NCBI GenBank assembly: GCA_043228905.1
Contig: JBHGNT010000005.1
Coordinates: 5,456,001-5,520,000 of the forward strand
Direction: 5' to 3'
DNA from: Azolla caroliniana
Taxonomy: Eukaryota > Polypodiophyta
Length of the DNA stretch: 64,000 nt
The translations under genes were made by a program, and so were the position numbers. Below the pieces are notes generated by a model that saw nothing but the letters and a program-made list of their open reading frames with translations, did not search any database and had not been told where the DNA came from. Shown piece by piece: positions 32,361 to 44,132 of this stretch (position 1 is the stretch's first letter; the number at the start of each line of letters is the position of its first letter).

Positions 32361-33290
32361 TTATACTAAAACAAGAACACAAAGATATTGCAGCTCGTAA
32401 ATTTTGGATACAAGAGGACATTAGTGAAAGGAGATTAGCTAAATTCTGGAAAATGATATGGCATGACAACGGTGACTGCAAGATAATGATGTGCTTATGG
32501 CTTATTGTGCATAGAGCCTTGCTATTAGGGGTGTGGGCTAAAGGCCCCAATGTAGACCCTAGATGTAGTGCATGTGGACAACTAGAAAGCATTTCCCATT
32601 GTCTCTAGGAATGTCATGAGGCTACGATTGTATGGAGAAGGGCATTACGATTGCTTTGCCATGCCTCTAGCTCATTTACCCTCAATTGGGGTCATGCTTG
32701 TTGGAATTGTCTTGATGATGACGTAGAGAAATTTGATAGCACATGTACAACTATGTACATAGGGGAGAATGGAACTATTCGATTGATCGTTGGTAACAGT
32801 GCACCTAGAAGTAATGCCCAAAAGCAGAAATTGAAGATCTATGGATGTTGCTAGCACCCATTATCATATGGAACATTTGGACCGCAAGATGTACCAGGGT
32901 ATTTTCAGCAAACAAACGGCCTCCAACAAAATCTATTAAGCTAATATGACACACATTAATAACTACATTCAGGGCCCAATGTGAGCGGATTGATGGAACA
33001 GATGATGCTTTAGAATTAATGAGGCTGAATTTCAGAAAACGATGGTGTATTACATCGATGGCTGTAGAAATTGGAGTGGATATACGATGGCAGTAGGTAG
33101 TACCGAGATGGTTGTTCCCCCCTCCCATTAGATGATAGAGGGTGTGAATGACACGAGAAACATGGAGAACAAACATGTGGGCTATTTAGTGTAAGATAAG
33201 TAAGTGATGTAGCCCATATGGAAGTAGGTAATGTCTAAAGTTGTGTAGTGTATGCCATTTTAACTAATGGAGTATATTCTTCTTTGGAAA
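32361..33290 (+). mobile_element. Short LINE-derived element E1 with 20-bp target duplication
   Basis: The 930-bp insert is flanked by aagagtgtttagaggatcaa at 32341-32360 and 33291-33310. It encodes a broken zf-RVT segment: KIMMCLWLIVHRALLLGVWA, PRCSACGQLESISHC, NWGHACWNCLDDD, YIGENGTIRLIV. It then reads KRWCITSMA and VVPRWLFPPP close to the end, with stops. The 3' end is taactaatggagtatattct followed by tctttggaaa. The second copy (59563-60530, minus) begins at almost the same 5' base. Confidence 0.88.
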
Positions 33291-33310
33291 AAGAGTGTTT
33301 AGAGGATCAA

Positions 33311-35380
33311 AATGTACAAATGTGGATCTGACTTACTTTCACCTATTAAATCCTCATCTAATCCACCCAAGAGAAACATATTTCAACAAATCCTTTTGGT
33401 CGTAGACGATATTGTTCCATGTACATCGTTATATTTTATTAATTATGCATATAAATGAATTTCACATGTATATATGATACAAAATCCATATGAAAATTGT
33501 GTTGAATTTGCTTTCATTCAAATGTCTTATCTAGTTAGGGAGGCGTTAGTGTAAATGCCTAATCCACGATGTTTCCATTTAATATGTGTGAACCTATAAT
33601 TCCCTATGGTAATTGGCATTTAGAATTCCTTAGATCTACCCAATCAATACTCACCTTCTTGCTACAAAACATTTTAGAGGACATATTATTTGTAAAGATA
33701 ACTCTATTAAAATCTTCAAATTCAATGGAAAATCATTTTTTGTGTGAAAATTGTCTATCTTAAATGATTTCAATTCCATATCAATCTCATGGGATACTTT
33801 ACTTGGCTAGATACTTGTTTGAGGTAGCTTTTTTTACCATTGTAACATGTATATCATAATGATTTTTATAATTGTAATTAGTTGCGCCCTAGATTGTGGA
33901 AAGATGTTTTTCTCCCCAAGGATTTTTCACTGCCTCAATGAGTGTCTGCAATACTATTTTTGAGTGTTTGAATCTCATGATTATTGTGCATGATGGTTGA
34001 AGGTTTTCAACTATCTATTTATGAGGAAGTTTTGCAAGATGGCATCATACAACATGTGGATGAATTGATTCATGAGTTTTCCATAAGTAGTCTTGTCACT
34101 TTCCTCATACCTATTGTGTGGATTTGGGTTCAACGTATATAATCTCAGATTGTCTCTTTTGTTTCTAGTTTTAAGGAGAAGAGTTGGTCAATAGGGTTCC
34201 ACACCATCCTTGAAGTTGGTTAAAAAACTTCTTTTACATAAATGAAACTATATCTAAACTTTATATAGAAGTGTGTAGAAGCAAACTTTGGCTTGGTCTT
34301 CTAAGGTGAGGCCAAAAGTGGTGACTCTCGTCATGACTGGTTAGCTTTTGAAATTTGTTTAAACCTTTTTACATGGCTTGTTAGATTATATAGGTTATTA
34401 CATTAGTGTCCAAGTCCGTTGGTGGTCTTTTGTGGTTGGGTGTTGGTAAGATGCGCTTGGGCATTTCTTGCGAAACCTAAAAGCCAAATTGTTCCATGAA
34501 CTTATTGACCAACATTATTAGCCCAGGTTCAATAAAAGGAGTTCACTTCTCTATACGATAGAAAGTTTATAATCTCCTCAACACAATGGGAGATCCTAAT
34601 TGTCTCTTCATGATGGGAGTTGACAAATTTTCTACACCTTGAAAATAGTTTAGTGTTCACCGCCACAAGATGGTTGGTTTGTCAACACAATTGGAGTAGT
34701 TTAATATGAAACACGATGGGAGGGGTTAAGTGTTCACTAAGACAAGAGCAAATGAGTCCTCAAGGTTTTTGTACAAGGTGACATAATGTATTTAGAAAAG
34801 AGGGAAGAAGGATAATGTGATTAAGTTGACTAGAAGATTTTCTTTTCCCCAAAAAAAGGAGCTAGTTTCCCATTAGCTAGGAGAGATTTTTATAGAAACA
34901 CTATAAAAGGTGGCTTATATCTAAATAAGGGAATCACCCCCCAACCAAGTTCAAGAATATGAGACTACATACATATCTTCTCATACTTTCTACTTGATGT
35001 AAGTAGATACCTAGAGCTATAAACTAGTGACAATCATCGTCGGCCAACACGAGCCCGATCCTTTGGCCTTCAATGGAGGGAGGGTGGGAGGTGAGTAGGA
35101 AACAACCAACATGGGGGTTGGTAGTTCCACTGAGTCTGCCCGTTTCCTCGTTGCGCCACCATCAGCTTGTTCCTCCATTTATACCAAAAGCGTACGTGGG
35201 CAATGAACACGTCATCGGAGTGCCCGCAAACCTCGTCCAACTACCCTCGAAGGAAGTTGATAATTGTGAACCATCTACCTTTTTGTTAATGAGACATGTT
35301 GGCAAGTTAACATGTACTTAAGTCTTTAAGAATGTGTATGGGGAATGTATCACCATCTACCCTTTGTTAATGAGTTAGAT
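33311..35380. other. No gene seen
   Basis: AT-rich; no exon recognised. From about 35035 the base composition shifts towards GC, and 35073-35321 is open on the plus strand, but I recognise no family in it. It may be the start of the LINE remnant that follows. Confidence 0.45.
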
Positions 35381-36160
35381 AACTTAGGGGATTGGGCATT
35401 GTCTGTGGGATTGCCCTCACGCTCAAAAGGTATGGGATAGAGTGACTCGCCTCCTTGCAGCATGTGAAGTGGAAGGAACAACATCGTGGAGTGTTGCGGC
35501 ATGGCTTGATCACTCTGTTGATAGGTGGATGGACGCCTTCAATGCGGATAGTTGGTGCTACGTATGCATGAGAGGAAAAATTGCCAAGATTCGATTTGAG
35601 AGAGGCTTGCAGTCCACATCCCCTAGGTTCCCAGACATTTGGATGTTGATCGCAGGCTTCATCCTGTGGTATGTATGGAAAGCGTGTTGCCTAAAGGTCT
35701 TTCAAGATCTGGTGCGGCCCCTAGAGGAAGTGATCATGGACATATGGTTTGCACTTATTAGCTGCCTACGAGGGCAATTGGATGAGGTTTGCAGCCATTC
35801 CAATGACGTGGTTACTACCTATTTGCACTTTTGGCAAAAATGGTGGAACATGCCTATGGTGACACAAGGAGGAAGTGGCCCGAGGTGGAACTACTAGCCC
35901 CCATGTTGGCTGTTTCAAACTCACTTACCACCCTCCCTTTGTTGTCGACCCCAGGAGTTGTCTTGTACTAGCCATCACTGAAGGGCACCGTTTTTAGCTA
36001 TAGGTACTTACATTAAGTAGTCAATCCGAAATGCGATGTAACTAGTCTCATTTTCTTGAACTTGATCGGAGGGAGATTCCCCGATCTATGTACAGTCTCT
36101 TTGTAATAATCCTTCCTAATTAATGGCAAAGTAGCTTCATTTTGGAAAAGAAAAACAAAC
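35380..36160 (+). mobile_element. LINE 3' remnant with zf-RVT C-terminus
   Basis: The frame 35442-35897 reads AWLDHSVDRWMDAFNADSW, ...FPDIWMLIAGFILWYVWKAC, LKVFQDLVRPLEEVIMDIWF and WNMPMVTQGGSGPRWNY, then PPCWLF after a stop. This is the region after the zinc-binding knuckle in this group of LINEs. The 3' end is cttgatcggagggagattcc ... gtagcttcattttggaaaag, a tail shared with the small insertion at 48849-48987. Confidence 0.75.
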
Positions 36161-36299
36161 AATAATGTTCCTTTCACAATTGAGAGCATATAAAGGTCTA
36201 TAAAAATACCTTTATACCCTATTAAAATGTTTAACTCATTCTCTCTATTGTCCTTTATGTTCAAGGGGTTTTCCGTATATCCCCATGCTGCAACATAAG

Positions 36300-37030
36300 A
36301 GGTGCTCCTTGGGTTTTATTGGCAATTAAAGGATGATACATGCTTGTTACAGATCACCACAAATATATTATATCATCGCGTAGTGACATTATTGTCTTGG
36401 TTATCACTTGAAGCGGAAAAAGTGTGGAATGTATGTAAGTCAAATGCAAGTTGGTGGCAAATATCGCAATGCGGTTGAGATTCTCATTTGTCATTTCGTA
36501 AGAAGGTATTAATGTGGAGAGTCATGATTCGTGGTCTCCCATTAGGTTCAACCTTAGGCAGACGAGGATTAGGATCATGTACATGCATCTTTTGCACCAT
36601 TCCATTGGTAGAGAATACCCATAGATTCAATAAATGCCCTATAGGTCATGTGATTTGGAAGTACTTATAGGAGATTCAGCAAGAGTTATTCAGTTGTTAT
36701 TTGATGCCTAAACAAGGAGTTTTTGCTCTATATGTTCAAAATTGTCCAAATAACAAGTTGGGGATCTTACTCCAATGTTTACACTATTGGGGGTTGCAAC
36801 ACATTTTGAATATGCATAATGGTTTCATGTTCAATGGTAAACTTGGGGTGAAAGTCCATGTTAAGAAATTAAAGATAAATTCCTCAAATGCATATTCAAG
36901 TTTTCTAATGCCTTCACATTATGTCTCTATACTTGCATAAGTAGAGAAGGCTAAGAAGTTGTAATTGTGTGTATTCCATACAATCAATATAATGGTGTAT
37001 TTTTACTAAAGAGAGAGAGAGAGAGAGAGA
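36300..37030 (+). mobile_element. LINE copy D, GA-tail family
   Basis: Runs parallel to LINE B from gatgatacatgcttgttac (the empty site of the hAT insertion in B) to the zf-RVT block (GLPLGSTLGRRGLGSCTCIF, ENTHRFNKCPIGHVIWKYL, LQCLHYWGLQHILNMHNGFM). The 3' end is caatcaatataatggtgtat followed by (GA)n at 37011-37031. It is older than copies B and C and has internal stops. Confidence 0.8.
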
Positions 37031-37544
37031 AAAGGTTACCAAAGACATTCATATGAAGCAAAGTGGGAGATGATTATGCAATTATCAATTCACACAATTA
37101 TATGGGGGAAAGTTGGTTTATTTGTAACTATTTCTATGTGTACTTTCATACTATCAATACAAATGGCCTATCCTTGTTTATTTCAAGAGTGAATCTCATG
37201 TTCTTTAGCTAGTGTTTATTTGAGCTTGATATCTCAATGCATGAAAAAATATAAACGTGTGGGAATCAATTTTTGGAAGGTATACCTCATACATATGATA
37301 CATATGTCAACCTCTGACAATAGTTCAGTAAAAGAATATTCCTATTTTTATTTTGGAGTTTGTGCATAACTAAGCAAAACGTATATCTATGCCCTTTCAT
37401 GTTAATGTGTGGTTACCAACTATGTTAAATTATCATAGTTGAATTAAGAAAAGAATAACCCATAAACGTTCAACAATTTTTTGAAAACCAACAATGAGGT
37501 TGGATTTTGTGCATCATATTATCCCACTTGTCCAATATTGTTAG

Positions 37545-37850
37545 AACAAAGTATGTGGATGAGGAACATATACTTGTGAGCTTAAAGAAGAAGATGATAC
37601 GTATCTTTGAGTTCCTAAGAACTTTGAGAGTGTGAAGACTAGCAAAGTTCCAAATTGTATGTATGTTATTATGAGTCATATATGTGGATGAGGAACATAT
37701 ACTTGCAAGCTTAAAGGTCGGCCGTATCTCCAAGTTCCTAAGAACTTTGAGGGTGTGAAGACTAGCAAAGTTCCAGAGTGTATGTATGTTATTATGAGTC
37801 AATATGTGGATGCAGAACATATATTTGCAAGGTTAAAGAAGAATATGGTA
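37545..37850. repeat. Tandem repeat, about 125-bp unit, 2.4 copies
   Basis: The unit contains tatgtggatgaggaacatat, acttg.(a/g)agcttaaag, gttcctaagaactttgag and gtgtgaagactagcaaagtt. Copies begin near 37551, 37680 and 37802. Confidence 0.88.
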
Positions 37851-39300
37851 CATAGTGTTTAGGGTTTAGGGTTCCAAACCAATTGCCTTGGAATCTCTTT
37901 ATGAAATTTTTGGTGCTTCGGACAAAGTTCTTGATTTCTTAAAGACATTATCACATGAATGCATGTGCCATGAACATAAACATTTGAGTTCATGATTTTA
38001 ACATATGCTAGATGTACATAAAAAATAAATATGCCATGTGATATGGGTAAGAAACAAATCTATTGTCCTTTATACTTAAATTTGTAACTTTAGTTTGTTT
38101 TTATTTGGATCTTATTTATTGTGTTGTTGTATTACGTTTTTGTTACAAATTTTTGGTTTAGATATTACACTTACGGTATGGTTTTTTTGTCACAAGGTTC
38201 TCATTGGGTGGCCAGATGTTGATGAGTACATAATAACATGTAACAATTTGGTTTGAGCTAAAACCAAAACCATGAAGCCAAATCTAAAATTGTGTGGTTT
38301 GGTTTAAGCTTTAAAATAAGAAATGGTTTGGCTTGGAAGTTTAATGGTCCAATTTAAAAGTGTTATGATTTAATAGTATACAGTTTGTTAGGCACAACGT
38401 GAATAGTGTATATGATCATTTGACATTAAAAATTAGTATAAAAACCATAAACCCAACGCATCTCTTCTAAGTTATTTCATCCTATGTGTAGGTTTAAACC
38501 GTTACGGTTTCAATGGTTTTGTTTTACACTATTTCAGCTTGAGGATCTCTTTTGATTTGAATGATTTCAGGGTTTGCTTTGCTTTTGTCTAGTTTGAATA
38601 TATTTAAATGGTTTGAGTCTTGAGTTTATGATTCCAAGACTTGTTTAAGCCAAACACTGTTGAGGTATTAATGAGTTAGTAATACTCACGAAGGTGATTC
38701 TACATTTCAGAAACTTTTCTTCATATTGTTTTTGAAGAATAAAAACATGTTATTCTCAAAGGAATTGGGGACCATTTAAGAAATACAATAATTGCATGTG
38801 CAAAGGCTTAGAAGTCCATAAATAGCCTCCATTATGAAACCTAGGGAAATAGATATATGATGATATATCATGTTGTTGATCATTAAAAAAATTCCATGGT
38901 GGCATTGGAGGTTTGGGAGAAGAGCCAAATCATGTACTATGACTTCTTCTAGAGTTTTCTTTCGATAAAAATGTTCAAAAGTTGAAGCTAATCTCCTTTT
39001 TGTTTGAAGCATTTGTGATGCATACCTGGATAGGGACAATGGGTAGAGGTTTATATTTTAAAAGGTTTTTTGAAATGCTACATGAACTTACTGTGAAAAC
39101 CTCCAATTTTCAAACAACAATAACAATAGTAAGAAAAAGCACTCTGGCGCTTACCTATATGAGGTTTTTTGGGCGTTATTGAGGAGGCAAATGTGGAAGA
39201 AAAATAAAATCAATAGGGTAAATATTATAGAAGAAACAAAGCTAGTAGGTGCATTATGAGAAGTTGTTTGGAATGAGACTAAGGTGTGGCTTGTTTCCTT
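37850..39300. other. No gene seen
   Basis: AT-rich. Degenerate aaccgttacggtttcaatgg-like words near 38230-38650 resemble those at 56760-57090. Confidence 0.5.
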
Positions 39301-39307
39301 AGCATGT

Positions 39308-40055
39308 TTTTTTTTTTTTTTCCAAAAAAACACTACTTCGCATTAGTTAGCAAACAAAATTACATCATAGAACACCCAAAGTTCTTCTCACCAGCCCTCA
39401 CTCTGGCCTTCCCACCAAAGTGGACATAGTCCCCACCTCATTTTCAACAAACGTATCCAAACAACTCCAATAACCTAATAATTTGTACCATATCTATACA
39501 GATTTACAGTACCTAGACGCTGGTGGAAACCGGAAACAGCCATCGGGGTGCTTGGTAGTTCCATTGAGGCCTTGATGATGATCTGCCCACCATAGGAGAA
39601 TTACCCCATTTCAGCAAGAACTTTGATTGAGATCTTTCAGCTGCATCAGATTCCCCCTTAATTGGGTCGTATCGTCCCTGCAGCCAAGATACCAACTCAA
39701 ACCAGATATTTAATAATACCTCACCGCTAAGGATCTTTTGTTGTTGAAAAACAAATTTACAACGATTGGTCCAAATGTGCCAGACCGCTAAACAAGACAC
39801 CATCATCCATATCTCTTCAAAAAAATTTGAGTTAGTGCCATGTCGAACTCCAGCCCGTTGAAACACCTTGTCATCCTGCACTATAAAACCATGTCCGTGG
39901 GGTTTTAACTATTCAGCCCAGCCTTCCCCTGTTAACTTCAGCCCTTGTACGGACCCCCATACAACTCTCCCATTCACTCCACATGCTACCACTATCATGA
40001 GACTTCTACCGCAAATGTTAATAGCCTCGCTGCAATTCCAAAAACAATGAGGAAT
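39308..40055 (-). mobile_element. LINE 3' end with zf-RVT C-terminus, T(n)GGA(n) tail
   Basis: Read on the minus strand: FQRAGVRHGTNSNFFEEIWM, AVWHIWTNRCKFVFQQQ, LLNIWFELVSWLQGRYD and KWGNSPMVGRSSSRPQWNYQ then APRWLFP. This is almost the same protein as the plus-strand copy at 50520-50870. The tail is an A-run/CC/T-run at 39308-39327. Similarity to the other copy stops near 40055. Confidence 0.82.
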
Positions 40056-42640
40056 TGATGTACATACATATACCTTGGTATTGATGTTTTGTTATCCCTT
40101 TCAAATAGCCATCTATTTCTTATTCTTGATGCTTTCATACATGTATTCTCGTCAAAGAATTCAAATCCCTTGATGTATAGTGATTGCCAATATGGGATTA
40201 ACACAATGTAGTTCATGGGTTTTTGTCCATTAGAATTTGGTGATGCACATTAATTTTCATTGTAAGATTGCATATGAGACACTATAATGTCAAGATTTAA
40301 GAAAACTATGTCATGAGTATTGACTCGCATGATTCGTACGCAATGAATAACTTTATAGAGAATATATATGATGATATAATATGAAAACAGGTAGGCATGT
40401 TGAGATTACAATCAACCATCATGGTAGTTACATACTAGTATGTCAACCTTTTCAAGAAGTATCATAATTTTTGTATTTTAAGCGTGTTTTGTATGTACCT
40501 CTCAGGAGGGCACCCTTGCATGCAGGTATGGTCCCCATATACCATAAAAGGACAAATAAATGAAATCTCATATGTGGGCACACACATGGGAAATGATATT
40601 AAAAATGAGCCATGCCGCTCACCCCTCGGTATCCACGAGCTAAGAAGACACAACTATATATGTACATCAATGTGTTCCCCACATTGACAATGACATCCTA
40701 AATGTATGAAGTTATCAACTTATTTACTTTATAATCTTATTTATTGTGGTGCATTCAAGTCTTTTTGTAGCAACATTGAGCCCACACAAAGTTTATACGA
40801 TGAATTCACTTGCCATCCTTGATCCGGTTAAATAGTGAAGCTATACCATATTGATCCTTTGTTAGATAAATTAAATTGTCCCAATCCCCTTCGAGATAGT
40901 TTGATGTTTGCTTACCTAATTTTAACTGAAAAGCATTTAATTCATATTAAGTTCTTGATTTTGTATCCATAGCCTAAATTGCATTGGAGTACATGCAACT
41001 AACGCCATGTAGAGCAATGAATGAAGGCCAACACATGGACAATTAAATGAGTACCAACAATAGAAAATGGGATGAAAGAAAAATTAATTTATTCAGGAAA
41101 TGTAAACAAAATAGGCACATAGAAAAACGGAACAACAAGCTTGTATCACGTGTGCCATTTCCTTTGAGAAAAGTATTGTGTTAATATCAATGAGTCTTTG
41201 ATGGAGCTCCATATAGTGTCCTTAAGAAGAGCCAAAAGTGGACTTATTATATAGATGTGACTATTTACATCTTTCTATATAATGGCATAGATCTTGAGAG
41301 GTGAGTTCCTAATCATGACAATTTACCATGGGAGCTTTGCAATAGTTAGAAGAATAGATCTCTATCATATTGCATAGTAAAAGAAAAATGAATTGTTCTT
41401 TTATGCGTGGAATGTAAGTATCTAGGTTAAAAGTTAAAACTTTTACAGGAAAAGAATTCCTAATATGAAAATGATGCTATTGCATAGTAAAAGAAAAATG
41501 AATTGTTCTTTTATGCGTGGAATGTAAGTATCTAGGTTAAAAGTTAAAACTTTTACAGGAAAAGAATTCCTAATATGAAAATGATGCCCAAGTGTCAAAG
41601 GTGTAAAGCTACTAGCATCCATAGAAATGCCTAATTGTATTGAGCATTGAAAGATTTATCCAGATAAAAACTGTTGAAAATCTACCTAGTTGACTACTCT
41701 TGAATAGAAAGTGGATTTTCTAAAAGTACATGAGACTTACATCCAAATTCTAATTAATGAGGCATTAATATTATTCATATAGCATGTGGAATTTTACGTG
41801 TATAACTAACTACTCATCAAAGGTGATATTTGGGATGGCTTTATACGAGCCCCTACGTCATATGGTAATTTTCTTGAAACATTGTCTCCATAGACCTCTG
41901 AGAGCACCCATTTGCACAAGCATATTTGAAAAGTTTAAGAGAAAAAGTGTGTCTACTACTAATACTACTCCACAACCATTACATATGTGCTTAAATTTCA
42001 TTACTCAAAGCTGATGCGGAAATGCTGAAGCACCTTTGTTCTACAAAGCATTAGCAGATGTCTCTTATGATATAGACCTTCTGAAAATGAAAAATGCAAG
42101 TAGAAATGTGACAAAGGCATTCCCAACCTAGCAAAAGTTGAGAAAAGTTGTGAATTTGGTGTTCTTATGAAATGATGTACAAAGAAAACTATTAACTTGT
42201 CTCATTCAATTCTTTTATGTCAAAGAGACTTCTAATTGTTGGTGACTTGGTATTCTACAACCATTCGCTAATAAAAGAACCTTTGACAATTAAAAATCGG
42301 CATACACGAGGGCATTGCTCTCATTTCGAGGGAGCCACACAAAGTAGAAAGGCAAACATGAGTTATGCCCGTGTATGGTGCCTTATTTGGGGCTTGGAGC
42401 AATATCTGCGCTACGTTATTCAAATGGAACATTAAAAAAAAAAAATCATAAGAGAGGGAGAGAAAATGTTGCATTTGAATAACTATTTTAAAGTAGTTCG
42501 ACCAACAACTCCCACATTTCTGACACCAGAGACAACACTGCAAAATTTGACATTTGAACTACTATTAAATTTATTTTTTTAAGTACGCCACACTAATTCT
42601 CACAAGTTCCAATGCAATGCTTTTTTTAAAATTTCTCGCC
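40056..42640. other. No gene seen
   Basis: AT-rich region without a recognisable exon. Some 60-codon open frames occur on both strands near 40460-40690, but they overlap antisense and show no family signature. It contains the exact tandem duplication at 41370-41587. Confidence 0.5.
41370..41587. repeat. 110-bp tandem duplication
   Basis: ttgcatagtaaaagaaaaat ... cctaatatgaaaatgatg is repeated with an offset of 110 bases and no difference that I can see, so the duplication is recent. Confidence 0.93.
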
Positions 42641-42935
42641 GCAGAGAGGTGGGGTAATATAACTCGAGGTTTTATATAGGCGAAGGAAAAGAAGAGAGGC
42701 AAGAAGCGGGCATTTGGGAAAAGGTAGTAGAAATCCTTGAGAGCAACCCACGTTTCGTATCCGGCACGCGAGTCGAGGATCGAGGCTTATTGTCATGGAG
42801 CGGGCGCCGATCCGAAAAGCCGAGCCACAGCAAAGTCATGCGTGAGCAAATGCGGGGCCGAATCCAGGAAGTTAAGGCTTAAACAGGAAAAGAAGGCGAC
42901 CGACCGGTCTCCGGAAATGCACAATGTGCGTGCTA

Positions 42936-42980
<45 letters not shown>

Positions 42981-44132
42981 CGACGTCCTTGCAGAACCCT
43001 TTGTGAAACAGGGAGAGAGAGGGCAGGCGCGGAGGGGCAGAACGTGTAACTACAGTAAGAACTGTTTCCGAGAAACAGTTGTGGCCTTTTATCAGGGGAG
43101 CAGGATCCGTCGGGCGGGGGCCTATAGGGTGAAAGCGGGGTGAAATCGATCGATCGATCATGTTCTCGGGACTAAAAAAAGGAGAAGGCGTTGGGGCGTG
43201 CCTTGTACCTCTACTACCTCTATCTCTATCTATCTATAATTCTATCTATCTATCATTCTATCTATGTATTTGGTGGTATTTCTTACTTTCTTTTGTTGGT
43301 TGGGTTGGTTGGTTCTTGTTGGGGGGGTATGTAGTGGGAAGGGGGGGAATTTCTTCACCTTTTCTTGCTTCTCTTTCTCTTTCTCTTTCTCTTTCTCTTT
43401 CTCTTTAGTCTCTTTCTCTCATGTAAATGAAGGCAAAGAAATGTTAATGTAAAAATGTGGGTCCTCACTCCTCTCCTCTCCTTCCTGTTTTTGTCTGCTT
43501 TTTGTGTTATAAGACTCTCTCAGCAAGACAACAGAAATGAAGAAGAAGAAAGAAGCTTCTTCTTCTTCTTCTTCTTCTTCTCCTCTTCCATAACTAGCTT
43601 CTTCTTCTTCTTCTTTTATATTCTTCTTCTTCTTCCTCTTTTTGCACAGACGCCGACATCCCTGCCAGAGGAAGCGGCCTCCTTTTCTTCCATAGCTCAC
43701 CACAATTGACCATGCAATGGTCTTTTTTGCATACACTCTCATCAGCGTGGGCTCATCAAATATCAAAGATCCCTGGTCAGGCCCCCAAAACAAATTTTAA
43801 TAAAGTGGCTCTCAATAATGCTCCTCCGTAAATGAAAATAAATAAACGAAGCTTGAAGAAGATCCCATCTTGCAGAGAAGCTTGCCCCTTTTTGGTATGT
43901 TAAAAATTCTTGAAGTTGTATATGAATCATAGTACCGAGTGACAATAATAATAATAATAATAATAATAAAACACACACCACCATTAGGATGGTCTAGGTT
44001 GAGAGGAAGCTCTTTGAAACTGTAGAAAAAAAATAAAATTAGTTAGGGTTTTTTATTTTGTTTTTCGTTGTTGGGTTTTCCTTGTTTGTGCAAATAGTTG
44101 AATGCTAGCTATAGGTAGCTGTAGCTACTATA
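42640..44132 (+). promoter_or_regulatory. Upstream region of the GT47 gene: GC-rich block, then CT-rich leader
   Basis: 42640-43160 is clearly more GC-rich and CG-containing than its surroundings. It is followed by (GT)n at 42939-42978, gatcgatcgatcgatca at 43147, (TCTA)n at 43213-43266, (TTTCTC)n at 43372-43407, (TTC)n at 43556-43640 and (AAT)n at 43942-43969. Pyrimidine-rich tracts before the ATG are common in plant promoters and leaders. I cannot place the transcription start. Confidence 0.45.

Noticed and set aside
40462-40687. Overlapping sense and antisense frames of more than 60 codons
   Set aside because: Short, no family signature, no splice context. Open on both strands by composition.
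42793-43161. Open frame of 122 codons in the GC-rich block before the GT47 gene
   Set aside because: It crosses a (GT)n tract giving His-Thr repeats; GC-rich sequence lacks stops and no domain is visible.
43419-43793. Glu/Lys-rich frame of 124 codons on the minus strand
   Set aside because: Low-complexity product of the (TTC)n tracts in the GT47 leader.
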